This document shows, piece after piece, positions 35,880 to 43,496 of a stretch of 64,000 bases of DNA. This DNA comes from Cyclobacteriaceae bacterium. GTDB taxonomy: Bacteria; Bacteroidota; Bacteroidia; Cytophagales; Cyclobacteriaceae. The first letter of the stretch is position 1. Every line of letters begins with the position of its first letter. Where the stretch lies: assembly GCA_019694875.1 (NCBI GenBank), contig JAIBBC010000004.1, positions 116,110 to 180,109 on the forward strand. The letters run 5' to 3'. The notes under the pieces were generated by a model that saw only the letters and a list, made by a program, of their open reading frames with translations, ran no database searches and was not told the origin of the DNA. Position numbers and translations under genes: made by a program.

Positions 35880-36596
35880 TTATTTCTTGTAGCCGAACAC
35901 ACGCTTCAGCAGGTCGGTAGTCCGGGCAACCGGATCCTGACGGATATTTTTCTCTTCTTTTGCGATCATCACAAACAAACCTTCAATGGCTTTGTCGGTG
36001 GCGTAGTCATCCAGATTCGGATTAACCTTTTCCACTAAAGGAATTTGGTTATAGCGGGAAACAATCTCACCATAGTATTTCGTAGCGCTGACTTTATTGA
36101 GTGAGTTCTGAATAACAGGTTTGAATTTTTCTTTAAGCTGTGCGGATGTAGTTCGCTTCAGATATTCTGTTGCAGCGTTCTCTTCTCCGCGAAGAATGGC
36201 CCAGGCATCCTGAATCGTCATCGATTTGATGGCGGCAATAAAAATAGGTTTGGCTTCTTTCGCAGCATCTTCCGCACCGCGGTTCAGTGTCATCACAAAT
36301 TTATCTACCTGGCTTCCCAAGCCGATTTTGCGAACAGCGTCTTCAACTTTTTTTACATCGGGTGGAAAGGGAACTTTTATTTCAGGATTTTTAAAATAGC
36401 CATCCGTAACGGAAACCAGATCAGAACCGGTAGAAATTCCTTTTACCAGCGCCTCCTTCAGTCCTTCCGCAACCTCAGCCGTTGTCAAGGGCTTTTCGCT
36501 TCCTAAAGTCTTGTTAACATTATCGAGTGCCTGGTTAATCTGTGCAGACGTGCAACCGGTTAGCACTACTGCGAGAATCCATTTGATTTTACGCAT
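35880..36596 (-). CDS. DUF4197 lipoprotein
   Basis: The product has 238 residues with lipobox LTGC (Cys15). The body is all-helical and matches DUF4197: LTTAEVAEGLKEALVKGI, then YFKNPEIKVPFPPDVKKVE, and DAWAILRGEENAATEYLKR. The function is unknown; the family is widespread in Proteobacteria and Bacteroidota as a periplasmic lipoprotein. There is no enzyme motif. It lies between the FMN dehydrogenase and paaN on the same strand. Confidence 0.88.
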   Translation of the reverse strand: MRKIKWILAVVLTGCTSAQINQALDNVNKTLGSEKPLTTAEVAEGLKEALVKGISTGSDLVSVTDGYFKNPEIKVPFPPDVKKVEDAVRKIGLGSQVDKFVMTLNRGAEDAAKEAKPIFIAAIKSMTIQDAWAILRGEENAATEYLKRTTSAQLKEKFKPVIQNSLNKVSATKYYGEIVSRYNQIPLVEKVNPNLDDYATDKAIEGLFVMIAKEEKNIRQDPVARTTDLLKRVFGYKK

Positions 36597-36659
36597 ACAG
36601 GAGTTTTGTATCGGGGCTAAATTATAGGAAGGGCTATCAAAATCCTATTGAATTCTGAC

Positions 36660-37940
36660 TCACAACCCTGCGCTTCGAACAAGCATTTCCCGGTTTATTT
36701 CCGCAATATTTTTACATCCCGCAAGGGCCATCGTCAACTCAAAGTCAGCCATTATATTGCGCATCACTTCATAAACACCCTGCTCGCCCGCTGCCGCCAA
36801 TCCGTAAACATACGGCCGGCCTACGCACACAGCCTTTGCACCGAGGGCAAGCGCCTTTACTACATCTGCACCGCCACGCACACCAGAATCCAATAAAACC
36901 GGAATTCTGTTTTGCACTACCTCCACGATTTTCGGCAACGCGTCCATCGTGGCAATGGATCCATCCGTTTGGCGCCCGCCATGATTGGAAACAATTATTC
37001 CATCCATTCCGGCATCAAGCGCTCTACGCGCGTCATCACTATGAATAATACCTTTCAGAATGATCGGCAGCTTCGTGTTTTGCCGCAGAAAACTCAAGTC
37101 ATTCCAGGTGGTAGCCGGGTTTGAGTAAATACTCACAAATTTTCTGACAGCCTTTAACGGTTTCCCGGATTTAAGCTTTGAAAAAAATCCGTTGCCGGGA
37201 TAATTGTTAACCATCGATATCAATCCAAGCACCGATTGTAACGTCACCTTACGCTTGATGGGTTCGCTGTCGTCCGGTTCATCTAACAATTTTTGAAATA
37301 CCGGGTCGGAGGTGTATTGCGCAATACCCTTTCCTTCCAGAAACGGAAGATAGGCAACGTCCAGATCGCGGGTTCGCCATCCAAGCAACGTTGTATCAAG
37401 CGTAACTACCAGCGCTTTGCACCCACACCGTTCAGCACGCTGCAAAAAACTTAAAACAAGATCATTCGATTTGCTCCAGTAAAGTTGAAACCATTTCGGG
37501 CTGTTACCCATCACTTCTGCGCACGCCTCCATCGGCCTTGAGGCCTGGTTAGAAAAGATATACGGGAGTTGCAATCTGGCAGCAGCTTTCGCTACCGCGA
37601 TGTCAGCTTTTGCATGAACCATTTCAAGAACCCCTACCGGAGCAAATAAAAGTGGTGCAGGTAATCGCTGACCGAATAATTCAATGGAAGTATCCCGCCG
37701 GGAAACATCGTTTAACATTCGCGGAACAATCTGCCATTGATCGAATGCATTACGATTGGCTTGCAGGGTGGCTTCAGCACCTGCACCCCCGGCAATATAA
37801 GCGAAGGCTTCGCGCGACATTTTCTTTCTTGCCTTGCGCTCAAGTTTTTCGAACGACACTTTTACCGAAAACTTTTTTCCGGCAAAGCCGTTGAGGTAAA
37901 TTTCCCTTTGCCAGTCGGGGGCCGATAGCAATTCTTCCAT
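36660..37940 (-). CDS. FMN-dependent alpha-hydroxy-acid dehydrogenase (lactate dehydrogenase type)
   Basis: This is a 426-residue TIM-barrel flavoenzyme of the LldD/glycolate-oxidase/lactate-oxidase family. FMN and substrate motifs are LFAPVG, LKGIIHSDDARRALDAG (active-site Lys), VSNHGGRQTDGS (catalytic His and Arg) and DSGVRGGADVVKALALGA. GRPYVYGLAAAGEQGV closes the barrel. It oxidises an L-2-hydroxy acid such as lactate and passes electrons to the quinone pool or to oxygen. The sequence cannot separate lactate from other hydroxy acids. It is divergent from the CinA fusion. Confidence 0.92.
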   Translation of the reverse strand: MEELLSAPDWQREIYLNGFAGKKFSVKVSFEKLERKARKKMSREAFAYIAGGAGAEATLQANRNAFDQWQIVPRMLNDVSRRDTSIELFGQRLPAPLLFAPVGVLEMVHAKADIAVAKAAARLQLPYIFSNQASRPMEACAEVMGNSPKWFQLYWSKSNDLVLSFLQRAERCGCKALVVTLDTTLLGWRTRDLDVAYLPFLEGKGIAQYTSDPVFQKLLDEPDDSEPIKRKVTLQSVLGLISMVNNYPGNGFFSKLKSGKPLKAVRKFVSIYSNPATTWNDLSFLRQNTKLPIILKGIIHSDDARRALDAGMDGIIVSNHGGRQTDGSIATMDALPKIVEVVQNRIPVLLDSGVRGGADVVKALALGAKAVCVGRPYVYGLAAAGEQGVYEVMRNIMADFELTMALAGCKNIAEINREMLVRSAGL

Positions 37941-38038
37941 AGAGGTAAACTACAAAGAATCGGATTCCATTCAAATTGTTCACCTCGTTCCCGTTTCCCT
38001 GATTTTGCTGATATTTGCGTGCTTTTTATATAGAATTC

Positions 38039-40852
38039 ATGAAAAAGATACTGGCTGAACTGCTGACCATTGGTGATGAAATTCTGTACGGTCAAATTGT
38101 TGATACCAACTCACAATGGATGAGTGTGGAACTCGACAAAATCGGCATCAAGGTTATCCGTAAGACTACCGTGGGCGACCAGGAAGATGAGATTCTCACC
38201 GCTTTCGCGGAAGCTGAAAAACGGGCGGATGTGATTCTCATTACCGGAGGTCTCGGCCCAACCAACGATGACCTGACCAAACCCTGTCTTGCGAAATATT
38301 TTAACTGCGGGATGGCCCTAAACGAAGAAGCCCTGGCCGAAGTAACTGAGTTTTTTAAAAGTCGTGGTCGCGAACTTACCGAAGTAAACCGGCTGCAAGC
38401 CATGCTTCCAACAGCTTGCGAAAAAATTACCAATCAGATCGGTACAGCTCCCGGTATGTGGTTTCCGAAAGGCGATAAAGTTTTTATGTCGATGCCGGGA
38501 GTGCCGCACGAGATGAAAATGATGATGACCGACCATGTTCTTCCCAGACTTAAAGCAACATTCAAAACACCGATTATCTATCACAAAGTAGTCCGCACGA
38601 TCGGGGTGGGCGAATCGATTCTTGCAGAAAAAATTGCCGACTGGGAAAATGCGTTGCCTGAACATATTGGTCTTGCCTACCTGCCCAGCCTGGGCGAAGT
38701 AAAGCTGCGGATCACTGGCTTTGGAGATTCGCATGACAAGCTGGAAGCCGAAATAAACGGATTGACAAAAACACTTGAGGACAGGATTGGTCAATTTATT
38801 TTTGGCTATGGCGATGAGCCCATCGAAGCCGTGATTGGCAAAATGTTGATTCAAAGAAAACTTACGCTATCAATCGCGGAAAGTTGTACCGGTGGATACT
38901 TATCTCATCTGGTCACCAGTATCCCCGGCAGCTCCTCTTATTTTTTAGGAAGCATTGTTCCGTACGACTACCAGATCAAAATGCGGCAACTGGGTGTAAA
39001 GCCTGAAACGCTTGAAAAATATGGCGCAGTAAGCGAACCAACCATCATTGAAATGGCAAATATCGTTCGTGCAAAGTTCAACACCGACATTGGAGTGGCT
39101 ACAAGCGGCATTGCAGGACCGGGCGGTGCAACGCCCGACAAGCCGGTAGGAACTGTGTGGATCGCATACTCCGACAAGCATCACACGGTCACAAAAAAAC
39201 TTCAGCTTTCGAAAGACCGGATGATCAACATTCGCACGGCATCCATTGCCGTATTGAACCTGATCCGTCAAAGCTTGCCGAAATCGAATACCTTATTAGT
39301 GATTCTGATGCTGTTATCCTTTTTAACGTACGGGCAAACGGGCAGGCGGGACAGTTTAATTGCCGAGTTAAAAGAACATCCTCAGCAGGATACTGTGCGG
39401 GTCAATCTGTTAAATGCCATTACGCATAAATCATGGATAACAGATCCCCATAAAAATTTTGACTATGCAACAGAAGCGCTCAGGTTGTCTGAAACACTGA
39501 ACTATCAAAAAGGGGTAGCAACCTCATACCGTGAAATCGCCAACTATTATTGGAGTCAAACGGATTACGCACACGCCATGGACTATGCATTGCTGGCTCA
39601 GGAGGTGTATCGAAAGATGGGAGACCTGAAAGGCGTAAGCTGGTCGTACGGCATGATCGGCTTAAATTATTCACAGGCAAACAACTACGAAAAAGCCATC
39701 GAATATCACAAAAAAGCACTCGAACTAAATACGCAGATAAATCATAAAACAGGTATTGCCCGGGACTTTAATAATTTAGGCTATACGCATGAATTGATGA
39801 AGGACTTCACTTCTGCGCGTGACAATTATGTAAAGGCACTGAATATGCGTATGGCGATCGGTGATTCGGCCGAAATGATTTTACCCTTCCTTAATGTGGG
39901 AGCGATAAACATTACGCTGAAAAATTATCCTGCAGCCCTTGAGCATCTTTCAAAAGCGCAACGACTGGCAAAAAAATTCAACAACAATAACCTGATCGCG
40001 CTGATTGATCAGAACTTCGGTTCCATCGATGTTGCGAAGGGTAATTATAAGTCTGCCCTTGAGCATTACCAGGCCGCACTAAAGCTTGCCCATCAGATTG
40101 GAGATAAGAAACGCAAGGAAAATGTTTATGAGGACCTGCGAATCATGGAAGAGTCGAGAAAGAACTACCAGGGTGCTTATACCTATGCTCAGCGTCTTCA
40201 GGGAATCCGCGACACGCTTTATACCCAGGAGCAGACGATGAAAATGGCTGAGATGGAAGCCCGCACCGAACGGGAAAAGCAGGCTCAGGCGATTCAGCTA
40301 CTGGAAAAGGATAAACGAATTCAAACGCTTTGGACAAACATTTTAATAGCGGGATTTGTGCTTGTCGTGCTTGCTTTTACATTGACGTATTCAATTCAAC
40401 GGTACCGCAACCGTAAAAACCGTGAATTCCTGAATATTCAGATTGATTTATTGACAAGCCAGAATGAAGAATTAAGTGAAAAGTATAAACAGGCCATTAC
40501 GGGAACTTACAGCGACCCGGTTGAATCTGTTGATCAGCGATTGCTTCGAAAAGCACTGGAAGTAGTCGAGAAAAATATCGCTGATCCTGATTTCAATGTA
40601 GAGAAAATGGCTGAAAAAATGGCTATGAGCCGCGTTAACCTTCACCGCAAAATGAAAACTATCACAGGTTTCGCACCCAGCGAATTTATACGCAACGTGC
40701 GTCTGAAACGTGCTGCCAACCTGCTGCGAAACCATGCGGATTCGGTGTCTCAAATCGGTTATAGCGTTGGATTTGAAGACCAGTCGTATTTCTCTAAAAC
40801 GTTCAAACGCGAATTTGGAGTGTCGCCCTCTGAATACCGCATGCAATCGTAG
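38039..40852 (+). CDS. cinA: CinA fused to a membrane TPR-AraC transcription regulator
   Basis: One uninterrupted frame of 937 residues joins two proteins that are normally separate. Residues 1-413 are a complete CinA: the molybdopterin-binding-like domain with TIGDEILYGQIVDTNSQ and ITGGLGPTNDDLTK, then the C-terminal deamidase domain with SIAESCTGGYLSH, GSIVPYDYQI and TSGIAGPGGATPDKPVGTVW. CinA acts on NMN and ADP-ribose-type compounds. Directly after residue 413 follow a hydrophobic signal-like segment (LLVILMLLSFLTYGQ), six or so TPR units, a second membrane segment near 764-787 and an AraC DNA-binding domain (about 850-937, SVSQIGYSVGFEDQSYFSKTF). I chose ATG 38039; TTG 38015 is too far upstream. 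TTG 39275, GTG 39299 or ATG 39308 could start a separate second protein. Confidence 0.85.
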   Translation: MKKILAELLTIGDEILYGQIVDTNSQWMSVELDKIGIKVIRKTTVGDQEDEILTAFAEAEKRADVILITGGLGPTNDDLTKPCLAKYFNCGMALNEEALAEVTEFFKSRGRELTEVNRLQAMLPTACEKITNQIGTAPGMWFPKGDKVFMSMPGVPHEMKMMMTDHVLPRLKATFKTPIIYHKVVRTIGVGESILAEKIADWENALPEHIGLAYLPSLGEVKLRITGFGDSHDKLEAEINGLTKTLEDRIGQFIFGYGDEPIEAVIGKMLIQRKLTLSIAESCTGGYLSHLVTSIPGSSSYFLGSIVPYDYQIKMRQLGVKPETLEKYGAVSEPTIIEMANIVRAKFNTDIGVATSGIAGPGGATPDKPVGTVWIAYSDKHHTVTKKLQLSKDRMINIRTASIAVLNLIRQSLPKSNTLLVILMLLSFLTYGQTGRRDSLIAELKEHPQQDTVRVNLLNAITHKSWITDPHKNFDYATEALRLSETLNYQKGVATSYREIANYYWSQTDYAHAMDYALLAQEVYRKMGDLKGVSWSYGMIGLNYSQANNYEKAIEYHKKALELNTQINHKTGIARDFNNLGYTHELMKDFTSARDNYVKALNMRMAIGDSAEMILPFLNVGAINITLKNYPAALEHLSKAQRLAKKFNNNNLIALIDQNFGSIDVAKGNYKSALEHYQAALKLAHQIGDKKRKENVYEDLRIMEESRKNYQGAYTYAQRLQGIRDTLYTQEQTMKMAEMEARTEREKQAQAIQLLEKDKRIQTLWTNILIAGFVLVVLAFTLTYSIQRYRNRKNREFLNIQIDLLTSQNEELSEKYKQAITGTYSDPVESVDQRLLRKALEVVEKNIADPDFNVEKMAEKMAMSRVNLHRKMKTITGFAPSEFIRNVRLKRAANLLRNHADSVSQIGYSVGFEDQSYFSKTFKREFGVSPSEYRMQS

Positions 40853-40983
40853 CCGTTTGCGCAATTACCGATTGTTATGACCCTCTATCCGGACGGGCAG
40901 TTTTTTACTGATGACCAGATCAGCAGCGGATGGCGTTCCCACAAAAAAGGGTAATTTTACGCTCCGAAAACGTTAGAAATCGT

Positions 40984-42285
40984 ATGGCATCAGTAGAGCT
41001 AATCATGCCTAAAATGGGCGAAAGTATCATGGAAGCGACTATCCTTTCATGGTTAAAGAAGCCTGGCGACAAAATCGAGCAGGATGAATCCGTGCTGGAA
41101 GTTGCAACCGACAAGGTTGACACCGAAGTACCCTCCACCCATGCCGGAGTTTTGAAAGAAATTCTCGCGAAAGAAGGTGAAGTGGTGAAAGTGGGCAAAC
41201 CAATTGCCATTATCACAACGGAAGCAGAGGCATCCAATGGTTCCGCACCGGTAACACCTGAACCGAAAAAAGAGTCGAAAAAAGCTGCTAAAGAAACTGC
41301 CGAGCCTGTTATGAGCAATTCCAACGGAGCTTCGCATGCAGCCGCAGATTATAAATCATCAAACCGCTTTTATTCTCCGCTGGTGAAGAACATCGCGAAG
41401 GAAGAAAATATCTCGGTTGCAGAACTTGAGTCAATTGCAGGCTCAGGACTGGAAGGCCGCGTAACCAAAAAAGATATTCTCGGATTCGTTCAAAATCGCA
41501 AACTTGGCAAAACTATTCAGGCTACACCTGTTAAATCCGTGTCGTCTGCTCCGCTGGTTCCTGCATCGGTTAGCGCTGGTGATGAAATCATCGAGATGGA
41601 CCGCATGCGCAAGATGATTGCCGAACGCATGGTGGATTCGAAGCGTATTTCTCCGCACGTCACTTCATTTGTGGAAGCTGATGTTACCAACATCGTATTC
41701 TGGAGAAACAAAATGAAGAACGAGTTTCAGAAACGTGAAGGTGATGCACTAACATTTACACCGATCTTCATTGAGGCGATCATTCAGGCCATTAAAGACT
41801 ACCCGATGATCAACATTCAGGTGGATGGCGACCGGATCATCAAGAAAAAAGATATCAACATCGGTATGGCGGTAGCGTTGCCAACCGGCAACCTGATTGT
41901 TCCGGTAATCAGAAATGCCGATCAGTTCAACCTGACCGGTCTGGCTAAGGTGGTGAACGACCTGGCGAAACGCGCCCGTGAAAACAAACTTAAGCCTGAC
42001 GAACTTTCAGGTGGAACGTTCACCGTTTCAAACGTAGGTTCATTTGGTAACGTTATGGGAACACCCATTATCATGCAGCCTCAGGTTGGTATCATTGCAT
42101 TGGGCGCTGTACAGAAAAAGCCTGCTGTAATAGAAACTCCTTACGGAGACGCAATTGCGATCCGCCATAAAATGTTCCTCTCCCACTCGTACGATCATCG
42201 CGTGGTTGATGGTTCACTCGGTGGAATGGTGGTAAGGCGAGTGGCCGACTACCTCGAGAAGTTCGACATCAACAGAAGCATCTAA
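40984..42285 (+). CDS. 2-oxo acid dehydrogenase complex dihydrolipoamide acyltransferase (E2)
   Basis: The start at ATG 40984 gives 433 residues; an earlier frame start at 40930 lacks any domain. The order is a lipoyl domain (1-80) with lipoyl-Lys44 in ATDKVDTEV, a Ser/Lys/Glu-rich linker, a peripheral-subunit-binding domain near 125-160 (RFYSPLVKNIAKEENIS and GLEGRVTKKDIL), and an acyltransferase core ending SHSYDHRVVDGSLGG with the catalytic His and Asp. A single lipoyl domain and this core fit the branched-chain or 2-oxoglutarate complexes as well as pyruvate. E1 and E3 genes are not in the window. A strong terminator follows. Confidence 0.93.
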   Translation: MASVELIMPKMGESIMEATILSWLKKPGDKIEQDESVLEVATDKVDTEVPSTHAGVLKEILAKEGEVVKVGKPIAIITTEAEASNGSAPVTPEPKKESKKAAKETAEPVMSNSNGASHAAADYKSSNRFYSPLVKNIAKEENISVAELESIAGSGLEGRVTKKDILGFVQNRKLGKTIQATPVKSVSSAPLVPASVSAGDEIIEMDRMRKMIAERMVDSKRISPHVTSFVEADVTNIVFWRNKMKNEFQKREGDALTFTPIFIEAIIQAIKDYPMINIQVDGDRIIKKKDINIGMAVALPTGNLIVPVIRNADQFNLTGLAKVVNDLAKRARENKLKPDELSGGTFTVSNVGSFGNVMGTPIIMQPQVGIIALGAVQKKPAVIETPYGDAIAIRHKMFLSHSYDHRVVDGSLGGMVVRRVADYLEKFDINRSI

Positions 42286-42288
42286 AAT

Positions 42289-42320
42289 AAAAAAGCCCTG
42301 CGAAACAGGGCTTTTTTATT
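42289..42320 (+). terminator. Rho-independent terminator after the E2 gene (bidirectional)
   Basis: The stem is GCCCTG/CAGGGC flanked by A6 and T6, with loop CGAAA. Both strands have a T-tract, so the hairpin can end the E2 transcript and the opposing T9SS-cargo transcript. Confidence 0.9.
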
Positions 42321-42335
42321 TCAATCACTGTTCGA

Positions 42336-43490
42336 TTACTTCCGCAACGATAAGTATCCGCTTACCGATTCCCCCGCTTTTCTGCGTATCACGTAAAAAT
42401 AGTTTCCGGTTGGAAGATCTTTGCTTCCGCCTACATTTGATTTTCCGTTGAATCTTTTTGCAACGTCATCGTTGTCGTAGTTCTTCATCTCAAATATCAG
42501 GTCGCCCCAGCGATTATAAATAGAAACTACATCGCCTTCCACCAGGTTATCGATGTGGATATAACTGTTCAGGTTGTCATCTGAATTTGGGGAGATTGCG
42601 TTAAACACCACGATAGATTGATTCTCGGCCAGTACTCCCAGGGTAACAAATCCTGCAAAAGGAGATTGTTCACTTTCAGCAAGTGATGCGGTAGAACCCA
42701 ACCCTCTGCCAATGGATTTGAAATCGTCAGCAACGTCATTCGAATATGCAACTACAAACCGGCTCGCGGCAGTTGCATCCAAGCCTTCATCACCTTTCAC
42801 CGGTAGCACAATTTTAGCACCTTCCAGTGAACCCGAAGCAACGTCAACAGCCCAGTAGCGCTTGTCGGAAATATCATCAAGTGATGAATTTCTGTTAAGT
42901 GTTTGCCCGGCCTGTAATTCAGTCAGCGTTATTCCAATATCAGACGTTGTTGTGATTCCATTTATTTCCACGGGAAGGTAAGTTGTTCCATTTCCTACCG
43001 GGAAAAGTTTTGCTCCCGTTCCCTCCTGATAAACCGGTGCATTGATGTGCGATGCATCCGAACCTCCGGTAATAACTGCTGTTGGCGAAAAGTGTACCTT
43101 CGAGCCGTTCTGCGCAGTAATAATTCCGTCAGTCAATGTTAAACTTTCTGCCACCGTCAAATCAGCCAGAATCTGCTTGAGTCCGCCTCCACTGATTACA
43201 AGTTTACTAAACGACTGATTGTTGTGATTGATAATTTGCGGCTTCGAGGTATCTGTACTGTTGAAGGTAATCTGACCCTCACCTGCATCATACGTGCCGA
43301 GGTTTAGCCACGTACCGCCTACCACCATGTTACCGTTATTGATCAGTGTACCTTCGTTGATCAGACTGTCCTTTACACTAATCACACCCGTTGAGGAAAT
43401 ACTCACCGTTGTGCCGGATTTATTGTAAAAGTTTTGACCCAGAACAGATAATGCTCCAAGCAACAAAATAAAAGTTATTGATCCTTTCAT
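42336..43490 (-). CDS. Secreted protein with T9SS type B (CHU_C/gliding-associated) sorting domain
   Basis: The product has 384 residues with a signal peptide (MKGSITFILLLGALSVLGQ). The N-terminal part is made of beta-helix-like or sandwich repeats with Asn-Gly-Ser patterns (DSLINEGTLINNGNMVVGG). The last ~85 residues are the type B T9SS C-terminal domain: VFNAISPNSDDNLNSYI, VSIYNRWGDLIFEM, and LPTGNYFYVIRRKAG ending SGYLSLRK. It is therefore exported across the outer membrane by T9SS and either released or bound to the surface. The gene is seven bases from the repeat gene upstream and belongs to its operon. Confidence 0.88.
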   Translation of the reverse strand: MKGSITFILLLGALSVLGQNFYNKSGTTVSISSTGVISVKDSLINEGTLINNGNMVVGGTWLNLGTYDAGEGQITFNSTDTSKPQIINHNNQSFSKLVISGGGLKQILADLTVAESLTLTDGIITAQNGSKVHFSPTAVITGGSDASHINAPVYQEGTGAKLFPVGNGTTYLPVEINGITTTSDIGITLTELQAGQTLNRNSSLDDISDKRYWAVDVASGSLEGAKIVLPVKGDEGLDATAASRFVVAYSNDVADDFKSIGRGLGSTASLAESEQSPFAGFVTLGVLAENQSIVVFNAISPNSDDNLNSYIHIDNLVEGDVVSIYNRWGDLIFEMKNYDNDDVAKRFNGKSNVGGSKDLPTGNYFYVIRRKAGESVSGYLSLRK

Positions 43491-43496
43491 ATACTC

